From contig JAYWGO010000177.1 of assembly GCA_043778205.1 (NCBI GenBank), positions 28,429-92,428 of the forward strand: a DNA stretch of 64,000 nt, in the 5' to 3' direction. This document shows, one piece after another, positions 7,487 to 17,032 of this stretch (position 1 is its first letter; every line of letters starts with the position of its first letter). Source of the stretch: JAAFIP01 sp043778205. GTDB taxonomy: Bacteria > Pseudomonadota > Gammaproteobacteria > Burkholderiales > Burkholderiaceae_C. Below the pieces are notes generated by a model. That model worked only from the letters and a program-made list of their open reading frames with translations, ran no database searches and was not told the origin of the DNA. The position numbers were made by a program, and so were the translations under genes.

Positions 7487-9916
7487 ATGAAAAAATTACT
7501 TCATCCTGCAGTGGGCCTATGGCTTGCATTTTCCTTGATTTGCGGGTTTGTCGTTAGCCGGTCGGAATTCACTGCCGATATGTCGGCCTTTTTGCCGCGC
7601 GAGCCGTCAGCAAGGCAGCAAATTTTGATCGACCAAATCAGTGAAGGCTTTGCATCCAGGGCCTTGATTGCGGGGATTGAGGGCGTGCCAGAGCCCCAAT
7701 TGGTGCAATTAAGCGTTCGCATGGCGCAACTTTTGCAGGGCAAAGCTGAATTTGCAAGCGTAAGCAACGGGCAGACCAGTTCGGGCCCAAAAGACCAAGC
7801 GCTGCTGTTTGGCCAGCGCTATGTGCTGAGCCCGGCGATGAATTCCGACAGAATGACGGCGGAAGGCTTGCGTAAGGCAGTTCAAGACAGCTTGGCCGAA
7901 GTGGCGAGCTCTACGGGGCTGTTTAGCAAGTCTTTGCTGTCGCGGGACCCTACTGGCGAGTCCTTAGAAGCCATTAAGCGCGCCATTCCAAGCGACCAGC
8001 CGGCGCAATCGGGAGGGGTGTGGCTTAACGCTGCTAAAACCCGCGCCTTGCTGCTGCTGCAAAGCCAAGCGCAAGGCTCGGATTTAGATGCCCAAGAGGC
8101 GGCGCACAAGCTGGTATTACAAGCTTTTGAGCTAGCCAAAAATCAGTTGGGCGCGCCAGCGGGCGCTGCCGTACTTAAATTTTCTGGCCCCGGCGTGTTT
8201 GCTGTCAACGCACGGGATGCCATTAAATCGGAGGCAGCGCGATTGTCGGCTATTGGTTCACTCATGGTGCTTGGGTTGCTGTGGTTGATCTACCGCTCTG
8301 TGGTTACATTGTTTTTGGGTGTGATTCCTGTGCTGACGGGGGCGGTGGCAGGTATTGCTGCAGCAGGACTGGGATTTAACTCGGTGCACGGAATGACCTT
8401 GGGGTTTGGCATTACCCTGATTGGCGAGGCGGTGGACTATGCGATTTACCTTTTTGTGCAGTACACGCCCGCAGCGCGCGCGCAGAAAAATGGAGATAAC
8501 CCTGCAGGAAGCTCATTCGCAGTGTCGTTTTGGCCCACCATCAGACTCGGTGTACTTACCTCTATTTTTGGTTTTAGCACTTTGTTGTTGTCAGGTTTCA
8601 CGGGCCTAGCGCAGCTTGGGCTTTTTTCAATTGTGGGTATTGTGGTTGCCGCAACAGTGACGCGCTTTGTTCTACCGGTTATGCTGCCTGAGAACTTTAC
8701 GGTGCGTCAGCCCAAGGCGCTGGGACACTTATTGGCACGCACCGCAAGCACGCTGCCTAAGCTTAAATTCATCACTGTGGTCATAACCATCGCCGCTGCT
8801 GGTAGCTTGGCTATGCGCTGGAACACGCTATGGAGCACGGAGTTGGGCGGATTAAGTCCAGTGTCAGACGCTGCGCAGCAGCTTGATGCCGGCTTGCGTG
8901 CGGATATGGGCGCCTCAGACAGCGGGATGCTGATCGTCATCAAAGCTGCAACCAGCGAGGAGGCTTTGCAGTTGACGGAGCAAGTGGCAACGCGTTTGGA
9001 CAGTCTGGTCAGCAAAGGTGCTTTGGGTGGGTTTCAAGCTCCTACCCACTATCTCCCAAGCCAAAAAACCCAGCTCGCACGCAAATCAAGTCTGCCAGAT
9101 GGCACCCAACTTCAGGTGCGTATGCGGCAAGCTTTGCAGGGGTTGCCTCTGAGTGCTGACAAATTAGAAGACTTTTTTGCAGATGTGGCAAAAGCTAAAA
9201 ATAGTCCTTTGCTTACCCGTGCCGATTTGAACGGATCGTCATTGAGCTTGGGCTTTGATGCCTTGCTGATGCAAGGGGGTAAAACAGCAGATCCTTGGAC
9301 TGCCTTAATCGTATTGCAAGCGCCCAAAAGTAGCGGAGAAGCCACCGCAATAAGCACGTCAGTAGTTGACCTGGCGCTGGCGAATATGCCAACAGCCACC
9401 TTGGAAAAAGTGTTTGTTGTTGAGCTTAAAAATGAGGCCACAGCAATTTACAAAGCCTATTTGCGCGAAGCCATTGAATTGACCGCTGCAGGCTTCATAG
9501 CCATCGTGGCATTGTTGTTTGTTACTTTGCGGTCTGTGCGCCGTGTATTGCGTGTCATCATGCCTTTGCTAGCATCTGTGTTGTTGGTTGCCGCAGGGGT
9601 GGTGGCCGTCAAGGGCAGCTTGAGTTTGCTGCATTTAGTGGGGTTGTTGTTGGTCATTGCGATTGGCTCAAATTACGCGCTATTTTTTGACCAGCGTGCA
9701 AAGATGGGCGTACCGCCCCCGGCCAGTGGTCAGGATCACAATATGCTGTGCTCACTGCTGTATGCCAATCTCACCACTGTATTAGGCTTCGGATTGCTGG
9801 CCTTCTCAACCGTGCCCGTGATGAACGCCATTGGCTTGACTGTGGGCGTAGGCACATTTTTAGCACTGGTGCTGTCGGCTGTATTTGCCGCTAAGTACCA
9901 AGCCTGGGAAGTTTGA
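7487..9916 (+). CDS. MMPL/RND-family exporter
   Basis: An 809-residue inner-membrane protein with the RND/MMPL layout: one N-terminal helix, a large periplasmic loop, a block of five helices (around residues 245-405), a second periplasmic loop and a last block of five helices. Such exporters are a standard part of aryl-polyene clusters and probably move the polyene lipid from the inner membrane to LolA-like carriers. I chose the ATG at 7487, where the hydrophobic KLLHPAVGLWLAFSLI start begins; the frame is open to 7412, inside the divergent halogenase gene. The stop touches the ATG of the next gene, so the two are coupled. Confidence 0.9.
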   Translation: MKKLLHPAVGLWLAFSLICGFVVSRSEFTADMSAFLPREPSARQQILIDQISEGFASRALIAGIEGVPEPQLVQLSVRMAQLLQGKAEFASVSNGQTSSGPKDQALLFGQRYVLSPAMNSDRMTAEGLRKAVQDSLAEVASSTGLFSKSLLSRDPTGESLEAIKRAIPSDQPAQSGGVWLNAAKTRALLLLQSQAQGSDLDAQEAAHKLVLQAFELAKNQLGAPAGAAVLKFSGPGVFAVNARDAIKSEAARLSAIGSLMVLGLLWLIYRSVVTLFLGVIPVLTGAVAGIAAAGLGFNSVHGMTLGFGITLIGEAVDYAIYLFVQYTPAARAQKNGDNPAGSSFAVSFWPTIRLGVLTSIFGFSTLLLSGFTGLAQLGLFSIVGIVVAATVTRFVLPVMLPENFTVRQPKALGHLLARTASTLPKLKFITVVITIAAAGSLAMRWNTLWSTELGGLSPVSDAAQQLDAGLRADMGASDSGMLIVIKAATSEEALQLTEQVATRLDSLVSKGALGGFQAPTHYLPSQKTQLARKSSLPDGTQLQVRMRQALQGLPLSADKLEDFFADVAKAKNSPLLTRADLNGSSLSLGFDALLMQGGKTADPWTALIVLQAPKSSGEATAISTSVVDLALANMPTATLEKVFVVELKNEATAIYKAYLREAIELTAAGFIAIVALLFVTLRSVRRVLRVIMPLLASVLLVAAGVVAVKGSLSLLHLVGLLLVIAIGSNYALFFDQRAKMGVPPPASGQDHNMLCSLLYANLTTVLGFGLLAFSTVPVMNAIGLTVGVGTFLALVLSAVFAAKYQAWEV

Positions 9917-10684
9917 ATGAAGCTAACACGCGCTGTATGTTTTCTTCTGTCGATCACTTTAGGTGGTTGCGCTGCTTGGCGCTCTATTGACGGGCCGATG
10001 GGACTGTTGAATGATGTGCTGGCTTGCAAACCACAGCCCGAAACTTTGATTGTGATACTGCCTGGTGCTTACGATGTGCCGCAAGACTTTGTCGACCAAG
10101 GTTTTGTCTCAGCAGTGCGCAAGCAGCGCATTGACGCTGACATTCAAATTGTGGATGCGCACATTCGCTACTACACTAACCAACAGATCGTAAAACGATT
10201 AGAAGCCGAGGTAGTGGCACCTGCAAAAGCCAAGGGTTACAAGAACATATGGTTTGTGGGCATTTCTTTGGGTGGCTACGGCACACTTTTGTATACTGCG
10301 CAAAACCCTGGCGCTATTGATGGATTTTTTACCATGGCACCGTATATGGGCGCAAAAGATATCCCCGAAGACATTGAGCGCCAAGGTGGTTTGAAGTTAT
10401 GGTCATCTCAGGCCACAGGCAATATGGATATTGATTTATGGAACTCGCTAAAAGGCTACATCGACCCGCCTGCTAGTTTTCCACAAGCTTATATAGGTTT
10501 TGGGCTTAGCGACCGTTTTGCGTTGCCTAACAGTCTTTTTGCTGCAGTTTTACCCAAGGGGCGCAGTTTCCCCATTCCGGGCGGCCATGATTGGGTAACG
10601 TGGAAACAGCTGTGGGATCAATTCTTAAGCCTGGCACCGTTGCCTAAAATCAGCCCCAGTACAGCCCAGTGCGAAGTCCAGTAA
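9917..10684 (+). CDS. Alpha/beta-hydrolase-like lipoprotein
   Basis: A 255-residue protein with a lipoprotein signal (lipobox LGGC, Cys18) and a serine-hydrolase elbow, FVGISLGGYG, around residues 110-119. A late GGHDW stretch can supply the catalytic His. It therefore looks like a membrane-anchored esterase or thioesterase facing the periplasm. It starts on the base after the MMPL stop and is followed four bases later by the deacetylase gene, so it is part of the middle-arm operon. It may process or release the polyene lipid after export; the substrate is unknown. Confidence 0.75.
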   Translation: MKLTRAVCFLLSITLGGCAAWRSIDGPMGLLNDVLACKPQPETLIVILPGAYDVPQDFVDQGFVSAVRKQRIDADIQIVDAHIRYYTNQQIVKRLEAEVVAPAKAKGYKNIWFVGISLGGYGTLLYTAQNPGAIDGFFTMAPYMGAKDIPEDIERQGGLKLWSSQATGNMDIDLWNSLKGYIDPPASFPQAYIGFGLSDRFALPNSLFAAVLPKGRSFPIPGGHDWVTWKQLWDQFLSLAPLPKISPSTAQCEVQ

Positions 10685-10688
10685 GACC

Positions 10689-11483
10689 ATGCCCAGCTTG
10701 CGTAATCTGTCACCTACTCTGCACGCCTCAGCGGCACTGCATGTGGGCGCAGTGGTAGCACTGGCTGCAGGCGTACAGTGGCCATGGGCGGCGGCGGCGG
10801 TTTTAACCAACCATGCACTCCTTACAGGAATCGGCTTATGGCCGCGCAGTACTTTGCTGGGCCCTAATATGCTGCGGCTGTCTGCTGCCCAGCAAGACTC
10901 TAGGCAAGTGGCGATCACTATTGACGACGGTCCCAACCCGCAGGTAACGCCCGCCGTGTTAGATATTTTGGACTCATGGCAAGCTAAAGCCAGCTTTTTT
11001 TGCATTGGTAAAGCTGTGCAAACTTACCCTGAATTAGCCCGAGAAATTGTGCGCAGAGGACACCGCGTGGAGAACCATAGCTACTCCCATAGGCATTATT
11101 TTTCACTCATGGGTATTGGTACGCTGCGCAATGAAATTAGCCAGGCACAGGATGTTATCTCTCAGATTACGGGGCAAAAGCCGGTGTATTTTCGCGCACC
11201 TGCTGGTCTGCGCAGCCCCTTGTTGGATCCTATTTTGAGAGACCTTGGTCTGACGTTAGCTACGTGGACACGGCGCGGATTCGACACGGTCACAGAAGAT
11301 CCGCATACCGTGCTGCAGCGCCTAACGTACAAACTCAGTGCGGGCGACATATTGCTGGTGCATGACGGCCACTGCGCTCACACACTGCAAGGCCAACCGG
11401 TGGTGCTGGATGTTTTACCTCAGCTTTTGGGCATGATGCAGCACCAAGGCTTATCTGCAGTAGCGTTAAGCCATGCCGCATAA
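10689..11483 (+). CDS. Polysaccharide deacetylase (NodB-like)
   Basis: A 264-residue protein with a hydrophobic N-terminus (two short segments in the first 60 residues) and a NodB domain. The ITIDDGPNP motif supplies the catalytic and metal-binding Asp pair, and the HSYSH motif gives the two metal-binding His residues. A conserved FRAPAG stretch and a late LVHDGH complete the fold. The family removes N- or O-acetyl groups from carbohydrates using a divalent metal. Together with the glycosyltransferase gene it suggests that the pigment carries a sugar, which is inference. Confidence 0.88.
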   Translation: MPSLRNLSPTLHASAALHVGAVVALAAGVQWPWAAAAVLTNHALLTGIGLWPRSTLLGPNMLRLSAAQQDSRQVAITIDDGPNPQVTPAVLDILDSWQAKASFFCIGKAVQTYPELAREIVRRGHRVENHSYSHRHYFSLMGIGTLRNEISQAQDVISQITGQKPVYFRAPAGLRSPLLDPILRDLGLTLATWTRRGFDTVTEDPHTVLQRLTYKLSAGDILLVHDGHCAHTLQGQPVVLDVLPQLLGMMQHQGLSAVALSHAA

Positions 11484-11510
11484 TTCATTTTTATTTGGAC
11501 TGTTTTTGTG

Positions 11511-12230
11511 ATGAGCCCCTTTGAAAAACTACTTTTCAACACGGCAGTTGTGCCTTACCAGCAAGCTGGTAAATTTGCGATGCATTTTGCCCGCGGCAAA
11601 CTCACGGGGGATCCGGTTTTTAAAGAAATTTTGCAGCGCGGTCTGATTCCTTCCCAAGCGCACGTGGTGGACATAGGGTGCGGGCAAGGGCTGCTCAGCG
11701 CTTGGTTGCTGGCGGCAGACACATTAGCGTCCCACCCGCAATGGCCTGCGCAGTGGCACAGTGCGCCGCAGGCGGTTACGGTGCAAGGTATTGACCTCAT
11801 GCCGCTAGACATAGCGCGGGCGCAAAAAGCCCTGGCGCTGCACTCTAACCGTTTTTCGTTTCAAGCGGGCGATATGTGCACTACGGCCTTTCATAAAGCA
11901 CAAGCGGTGGTGATTTTGGATGTTTTGCATTACGTGCCTTATGCCGCGCAAGATGAAGTCTTATCGCGGGTGCGCGAGGCACTTGCCCCAAACGGCGTGT
12001 TGATTTTGCGTGTGGGCGATGCCGCTGCGGGCTGGGGCTTTAAAGTCAGTAACTGGGTGGACAATGTGGTAATGACGATCCGGGGCCATAGCCTATCGCG
12101 CCTGTATTGCAGACCTTTGTCTGAATGGACGGATTTGTTAACCCAATTGGGTTTTTCTGTGGAAACCAAACCTATGAGCCAGGGTACCCCTTTTGCCAAT
12201 GTGATGGTACTAGCCCACCTTAAAAACTAA
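11511..12230 (+). CDS. Class I SAM-dependent methyltransferase
   Basis: About 239 residues. The SAM-binding motif I is VVDIGCGQG (around residues 45-53) and a post-I acidic residue sits in the GIDLMPLDIARAQK segment, typical of class I methyltransferases. The likely job is O-methylation of the aryl hydroxyl of the polyene, a step known for aryl polyenes. A GTG three bases upstream (11508) is an alternative start and I see no clear ribosome site. The gene is 27 bases after the deacetylase and 10 before the ketosynthase start, in the same operon. Confidence 0.87.
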   Translation: MSPFEKLLFNTAVVPYQQAGKFAMHFARGKLTGDPVFKEILQRGLIPSQAHVVDIGCGQGLLSAWLLAADTLASHPQWPAQWHSAPQAVTVQGIDLMPLDIARAQKALALHSNRFSFQAGDMCTTAFHKAQAVVILDVLHYVPYAAQDEVLSRVREALAPNGVLILRVGDAAAGWGFKVSNWVDNVVMTIRGHSLSRLYCRPLSEWTDLLTQLGFSVETKPMSQGTPFANVMVLAHLKN

Positions 12231-12240
12231 GAGGTTGCCC

Positions 12241-13428
12241 ATGCACGCTCTATTTATTGCGCACTACACTTTGGCCACCTGCCTGGGGCTGGGTCAAAAA
12301 TCAACCTGGGATGCCATTGTGGCGCACCGCACCGGGCTGCAAAAGTGCGCATTTGAAACGGTTGATTTACCCACTTTTATTGGCCAAGTAGTGGGCGTTG
12401 AGGCGCAGCAAATGCCCTTGCGATTGGCGCACCACCTGTGCAGAAACAACCAGCTCGCACTTTTGGCGTTGGAGCAAGACGGTTTTGGCGATGCGGTGCG
12501 CGCAGCGGTACGCACCTATGGCAATGCGCGTGTAGGGGTGTTTTTGGGCACCAGCACAGCAGGAATTTTGACGACCGAGTTGGCCTACCGCCAACGTGAT
12601 GCGACATCTGGCGCACTGCCGCCCAGCTTTCAATACCCACAAACACACAATACCTATTCAGTAGCTGGTTTTGTGCGTGATTACTTTGAACTGGAAGGCC
12701 CGTCGGTGGCTGTGTCGTCAGCTTGCTCGTCCAGTGCCAAGGTGTTTGGTAATGCAGCACGCATGATGGCGTGTGGGTTGATTGATGCTGCTGTCGTGGG
12801 CGGTGTAGACAGCTTATGCCTTACTACTTTGTATGGCTTTAACTCGCTTGAGCTGTTGTCAACAGAGTTATGCCAGCCCTACGGCGAGGATCGCAAGGGT
12901 ATTTCTATTTCTGAGGCTGCGGGTTTTGCATTACTTACACGCGAAAACCCCCATGCAAGCGCCGCTATTGCAGTGACCGGTATCGGAGAGTCTAGTGATG
13001 CGCACCATATGTCTTCGCCGCACCCGCAGGGCGCGGGTGCACTGGCTGCCATGCAAGCGGCGCTTACCATGGCAGGGCGTTTGCCAAGCCAGATCGACTA
13101 TATCAACCTGCACGGCACAGCTACGCGCAGTAACGACGCTGCTGAGGGCTTGGCTGTTGCTTCGCTGTTCGGGCCCGCTACGCCTTGCAGCTCTACCAAA
13201 GGCCACACAGGCCACGCTCTAGGCGCTGCAGGCATAGTTGAAGCGGCGCTGTGTGCACTGGCACTGCAGCACGGCATTATTCCAGGCGGAGTCAATACAC
13301 AAAAATTAGACTCCACATTGTCCGTGAACTACCTGTTGAGAAATATAGAGCGTGCGCCTAATGCTATTGTGAGTAATTCCTTCGGTTTTGGCGGCTCTAA
13401 TTGCAGCTTGGTTTTGGAGCGCGTATGA
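12241..13428 (+). CDS. Beta-ketoacyl-ACP synthase
   Basis: A 395-residue condensing enzyme with the catalytic Cys in SSACSSSA (about residue 162), His in NLHGTAT and His in KGHTGHALGAAG, so all three key residues are present. The ATG at 12241 has an AGAGG ribosome site six bases upstream. A TTG at 12235 is in frame but immediately follows that site and is rejected. The next gene overlaps by four bases and encodes a smaller ketosynthase-like protein, a pairing that resembles the ketosynthase/chain-length-factor heterodimers of aryl-polyene synthases. Confidence 0.93.
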   Translation: MHALFIAHYTLATCLGLGQKSTWDAIVAHRTGLQKCAFETVDLPTFIGQVVGVEAQQMPLRLAHHLCRNNQLALLALEQDGFGDAVRAAVRTYGNARVGVFLGTSTAGILTTELAYRQRDATSGALPPSFQYPQTHNTYSVAGFVRDYFELEGPSVAVSSACSSSAKVFGNAARMMACGLIDAAVVGGVDSLCLTTLYGFNSLELLSTELCQPYGEDRKGISISEAAGFALLTRENPHASAAIAVTGIGESSDAHHMSSPHPQGAGALAAMQAALTMAGRLPSQIDYINLHGTATRSNDAAEGLAVASLFGPATPCSSTKGHTGHALGAAGIVEAALCALALQHGIIPGGVNTQKLDSTLSVNYLLRNIERAPNAIVSNSFGFGGSNCSLVLERV

Positions 13429-14228
13429 GCGGCATCACTGTGTATGTAGATGCCGTAGGGCTGTGCGGCCCGGGCTTGGACAACTGGGCTGCAGCCCAAG
13501 TGGTGCTTAAGGGCCAAACTGCCTACAGCGCAACCGCTACGGTAATTGCAGCCTCAAGCTACTTGCCTGCTGCCGAGCGCCGCAGAGTGGGTACGGCTGT
13601 GAAGCTGGCACTTGCCACCGCAACAGATGCACTGAACGAGGGGCACTACCAAGCCAGCGATTTACTCTCGGTGTTCAGTTCTTCAGGGGGTGATGGCGAC
13701 AACTGCCACTCGATATGCGAAGCACTGGCTTCGCAAGACCGGCTTATTTCACCTACGCGGTTTACCAACTCGGTGCATAACGCACCGTCTGGGTATTGGG
13801 GCATTGCGCTGCAAGCCAAGCCCGCCAGCACCAGCCTGTGCGCATTTGACGGCAGCTTTTCGGCGGGCTTTTTAGAGGCCAGCACGCAAGCTATTGCGGC
13901 GCAGGCACCGGTGCTGTTTATTGCCTATGACACGCCTTACCCTGAGCCCTTGCGTGCGGCCAGGCCGATAGCCCACAGCATGGGCGTAGCACTGGTGGTG
14001 AGCCCCCAAGCTACAGCTGCCAGCCTAGCTAGCGTGAAAATCAGCCTTGGCAAAGCCGTACCCACCGCGATGCACAACGCAGACCTAGAGGCTTTGCGCC
14101 ACAACGTACCGGCAGCGCGCGCTTTGCCTATGCTGCATGCCTTGGCCTGTGGCTACAAAAATACCTTGCTGGTGTTGGAGATGTTTGACAACCAGCAGCT
14201 CTTGCTTGAAGTTGACGCATTGAAATGA
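13425..14228 (+). CDS. Ketosynthase-like chain-length-factor partner
   Basis: A 267-residue protein related to the beta-ketoacyl synthase N-terminal family but shorter than a full condensing enzyme. It follows the ketosynthase with an ATGA overlap. The nucleophile region reads SVHNAPSGYWG, with no Cys at the expected place, so it is probably not a condensing enzyme by itself. In aryl-polyene synthases such proteins pair with the ketosynthase and set chain length. The frame is open upstream to 13401, but the ATG at 13425 fits the domain start and the coupling. Confidence 0.85.
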   Translation: MSGITVYVDAVGLCGPGLDNWAAAQVVLKGQTAYSATATVIAASSYLPAAERRRVGTAVKLALATATDALNEGHYQASDLLSVFSSSGGDGDNCHSICEALASQDRLISPTRFTNSVHNAPSGYWGIALQAKPASTSLCAFDGSFSAGFLEASTQAIAAQAPVLFIAYDTPYPEPLRAARPIAHSMGVALVVSPQATAASLASVKISLGKAVPTAMHNADLEALRHNVPAARALPMLHALACGYKNTLLVLEMFDNQQLLLEVDALK

Positions 14229-14713
14229 CCCATGCTGTGGCACAAGCACTGAAGCAACCCATACTTGGCGCTGCAGACATTGCACGTCTCATTCCGCACC
14301 ACGGCAGCATGTGTTTACTGGCGCAGGTGCTCCACTACGATGCGCAAAGCATCCACTGCACGGCAGTGTCGCACCGTTTGCAAGACAACCCACTGCGCGA
14401 AAACGGGATGCTGCACGCCGTGTGTGGCGTAGAGTACGCGGCACAGGCAATGGCGGTGCACGGTGCACTGTTGTCTGGCGGCAACCAACCGCCCCGGGGC
14501 GGGCGTTTGGCCAGTGTGCGCACTGTAGAGCTGTGCACGCACCGGCTGGACACAGTCACTGGCGACCTGTGCATCCATGCTGTCCAGATAATGGGTGACA
14601 GCAACAGCATGGTCTACGAATTTACGGTGGGCAGCTTTGACACTACCTTGCTTAAGGGCAGGGCGACGGTCGTGCTTGTGCCCCTTACCTCTACTGAAGA
14701 AAAAACACCATGA
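14225..14713 (+). CDS. Hotdog-fold 3-hydroxyacyl-ACP dehydratase-like protein
   Basis: A 162-residue hotdog protein. It begins with an ARLIPHHGSMCLL stretch like that of FabZ-related dehydratases, but the central helix reads NGMLHAVCGVEYAAQAMAVHG and lacks the GHFPGQP motif. This is typical of the ApeP/ApeI-type dehydratases of aryl-polyene clusters. The active His and Glu are probably in the LHAVCGVEYAAQ segment. The gene overlaps both neighbours by four bases, so ketosynthase, chain-length factor, dehydratase and ketoreductase form one tight translational unit. Confidence 0.83.
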   Translation: MTHAVAQALKQPILGAADIARLIPHHGSMCLLAQVLHYDAQSIHCTAVSHRLQDNPLRENGMLHAVCGVEYAAQAMAVHGALLSGGNQPPRGGRLASVRTVELCTHRLDTVTGDLCIHAVQIMGDSNSMVYEFTVGSFDTTLLKGRATVVLVPLTSTEEKTP

Positions 14714-15438
14714 CCGATATGAAGCGCGCAATAGTGACCGGTGGCAGCGGTGCCTTGGGCTGTGCAATTTGCGAGCGTTTAGCGCTAGATGGCTTTGCCG
14801 TATATATCCACGCTAACAGCGCACTGGCAACAGCGCAAACCTTAGCGCAAAAAATTACCGATGCAGGTGGCGTGGCCACTGCAGTGCAGTTTGACGTGAC
14901 AGATGCGCAGGCCACCCGCAGCGTACTAGAGAAGTTGGCTGAGGAAAAAGCTTTTCAAGTGATTGTGAACTGTGCAGGTATTCACGACGATGCCGTCTTT
15001 GCAGGTATGAGTACAGCGCAATGGAGCAGTGTGATTGACGTATCACTTAACGGTTTTTTTAATGTGACGCAGCCGCTGATGCTGCCCATGCTGCGCACAC
15101 GGCACGGCCGCATTATTAACATTTCTTCGGTGGCCGCCATAGCGGGTAACCGTGGGCAAGTGAACTACGCAGCCGCTAAAGCGGCCTTGCATGGCGCTAC
15201 CAAATCATTGGCGCAAGAGGTTGCCAGCCGTGGGGTAACCGTTAACGTAGTTGCACCAGGCATTATTGAGTCCCCAATGATCGCCGGGGTTTTTGATGCC
15301 GAGTCTATTGCCCGCATCGTGCCCATGAAGCGGGCTGGTACGTCGCAAGAAGTAGCGGCTTTGGTGGCTTTCCTGGCCAGTAAAGAGGCCGGCTACATCA
15401 CTGGGCAAATCATCTCCATCAATGGCGGCATGATTTGA
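14710..15438 (+). CDS. 3-oxoacyl-ACP reductase (FabG-like)
   Basis: A 242-residue short-chain dehydrogenase/reductase. The NADPH-binding motif TGGSGALG is near the N-terminus, followed by NCAG, a catalytic Ser in INISSVA and the YAAAK (YxxxK) motif. It reduces the 3-keto group after each condensation to give the 3-hydroxyacyl-ACP for the dehydratases. It is the last gene of the plus-strand arm, coupled to the dehydratase by ATGA. The convergent LolA-like gene ends 46 bases beyond its stop. Confidence 0.94.
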   Translation: MTDMKRAIVTGGSGALGCAICERLALDGFAVYIHANSALATAQTLAQKITDAGGVATAVQFDVTDAQATRSVLEKLAEEKAFQVIVNCAGIHDDAVFAGMSTAQWSSVIDVSLNGFFNVTQPLMLPMLRTRHGRIINISSVAAIAGNRGQVNYAAAKAALHGATKSLAQEVASRGVTVNVVAPGIIESPMIAGVFDAESIARIVPMKRAGTSQEVAALVAFLASKEAGYITGQIISINGGMI

Positions 15439-15483
15439 AGACAGCGTAGGCGGTATTGCGGTAAGTCCAACGCCAGCCTGCGC

Positions 15484-16059
15484 TCACTGCGTTTGTGGGC
15501 GGTCCAGTGTCATGAGTGACCGGTCACCGTCAGTCAGTGTGGTTTCCACAGTGTGCACGTAGCTATTGTCGCCCGCCAGCCTTATTTCTTTCAGCGTGAT
15601 AAACAGCTTGCTGGTTTTGGGTTTTAACACCAGCTGCCATTTACTCGCTGGGCCCGACAGCTTCCAGTTAAATGACTGCTCAATACTCAGCTGGTCGCCT
15701 CTGAAGGTGGCTGTCAGACTTTGCACCAGCGAAGCCATGTCGGCAAAATCATCTAGCGACATAGTGCGTTTGAAGGTGCCGCGTTCAATAGACACTTTGC
15801 TACCCTCAATCACCAGCGTCTCTGGCCGTGGCAGTTGGGTGCGCTTTTCCAGTCGGTTGGGGGCTTGAAAAACCAACTCACCGTTCGATTCAACGGGGTC
15901 ATCCAGAATTTTGATGAACTTACGCTCTGCAAATTTTGCCTTCACACTTTGGCTGCTGGCAAACAAGCGCATCAGGCTGGGCATGTCAATATCGGTTGCC
16001 TGGGCAGACACGCTCAATAGCAGCATGCATACCGAAACGAAGACGGAAAAGTAATTCAT
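15484..16059 (-). CDS. LolA-like periplasmic carrier protein
   Basis: A 191-residue protein with a Sec signal (hydrophobic FVSVCMLLLSVSAQA) and a LolA-like fold. The SVKAKFAERKFIKIL segment and the GELVFQAPNRLEK segment match the lipoprotein-carrier family. Aryl-polyene clusters carry such a protein, thought to ferry the lipid-bound pigment to the outer membrane. The ATG at 16059 overlaps the TGA of the upstream acyltransferase, which supports this start over the one at 16083. It is the last gene of the right arm. Confidence 0.87.
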   Translation of the reverse strand: MNYFSVFVSVCMLLLSVSAQATDIDMPSLMRLFASSQSVKAKFAERKFIKILDDPVESNGELVFQAPNRLEKRTQLPRPETLVIEGSKVSIERGTFKRTMSLDDFADMASLVQSLTATFRGDQLSIEQSFNWKLSGPASKWQLVLKPKTSKLFITLKEIRLAGDNSYVHTVETTLTDGDRSLMTLDRPQTQ

Positions 16060-17027
16060 GTTGGGGCCTGATTTTTTTGCCAAAAATCAAAAAAGTTAAA
16101 CCAGTTGTAAGGAGACTTCGTGCAATAGTGCTCTATCAGCTCTACATAACGCACCATAGCCAGATGCGCTGACGCTGCACGCTCGGCAGGGGGTACTTTT
16201 GAAAAATCCATCACCGGTTCCAGGTGAATGGTGTACCTGTTGCCGCCATGGTAGATGCCCACCATAAAAAATACCGGATGTTTGAGCATAGCCGCTAGCC
16301 GAAAAGGGCCCTGCGGAAAGCTAGCCTGCGCGCCCAGCAAAGGTAGCTCGACATTACCTGTGCTGCCGATCGAGCGGTCTGCTAGCACGCCAATTAAAGC
16401 ACCAGCAGCCAATTGGTCGCGCACTTGCAGCATGGCGTTGGCATTGCCCAGTGAAATAATCTCTTGCTGCGCCGCAGGGTTAATGGCGTGCAACAGCTGC
16501 TTGATGTTGCGGGCATTGTCTTCGTACATCAGCAAAATCATTTTCAGGTCAGGGTGCTGGCGTGCAATGCTGCGCACGCTGTCAAAGCTGCCCATGTGCG
16601 CGCCCATCAGAAACAGGCCCACGCCTTGGCTGGCCATGCCCAGCGCTTGGTTGTCTGTGTCTTTTATTTGTACATCAAACAAATCCATGCGGCCATTGAG
16701 CCAGTACACACGGTCCAGTGTGACGGCGGCAAAGCAGTACAAGTGCTTAAAAACTGCGCCAGCGCGGTAGCTTTGACCAGGAATGCGGGCTAAAAAATCA
16801 CGCGATGCGCGCCGCGCTGTGGGGGATGAAATGTAAAAATAGGCCACGATAAACACCAACACCCAGCGCGAGATACGCCTGCCTAGGTGCAAGGCTATCC
16901 ACGTCATCACCCGCAGCGCCAGCATGTTGCCACGCTCGGTTTGTGTTGCCCAGTTGTGCGCGTTCTCGGTGTCGGCAGGCTTTGCTGCGTGTGTGCCCGG
17001 TGGTGCTGGCGGTGGTGTGCTGGGCAT
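16056..17027 (-). CDS. LpxL/HtrB-like acyltransferase
   Basis: A 323-residue protein from the chosen ATG. It has a Pro-rich head, a membrane helix around residues 53-66 and the HX4D acyltransferase motif (H144, D149 in AHMGSFD). It resembles the lipid A late acyltransferases and the acyltransferases of aryl-polyene clusters that join the polyene to a lipid core. The ATG at 17027 lies five bases beyond the stop of the upstream hotdog gene, a better start than the one at 17084 inside that gene. The stop overlaps the LolA-like start. Confidence 0.87.
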   Translation of the reverse strand: MPSTPPPAPPGTHAAKPADTENAHNWATQTERGNMLALRVMTWIALHLGRRISRWVLVFIVAYFYISSPTARRASRDFLARIPGQSYRAGAVFKHLYCFAAVTLDRVYWLNGRMDLFDVQIKDTDNQALGMASQGVGLFLMGAHMGSFDSVRSIARQHPDLKMILLMYEDNARNIKQLLHAINPAAQQEIISLGNANAMLQVRDQLAAGALIGVLADRSIGSTGNVELPLLGAQASFPQGPFRLAAMLKHPVFFMVGIYHGGNRYTIHLEPVMDFSKVPPAERAASAHLAMVRYVELIEHYCTKSPYNWFNFFDFWQKNQAPT

Positions 17028-17032
17028 GCGTT

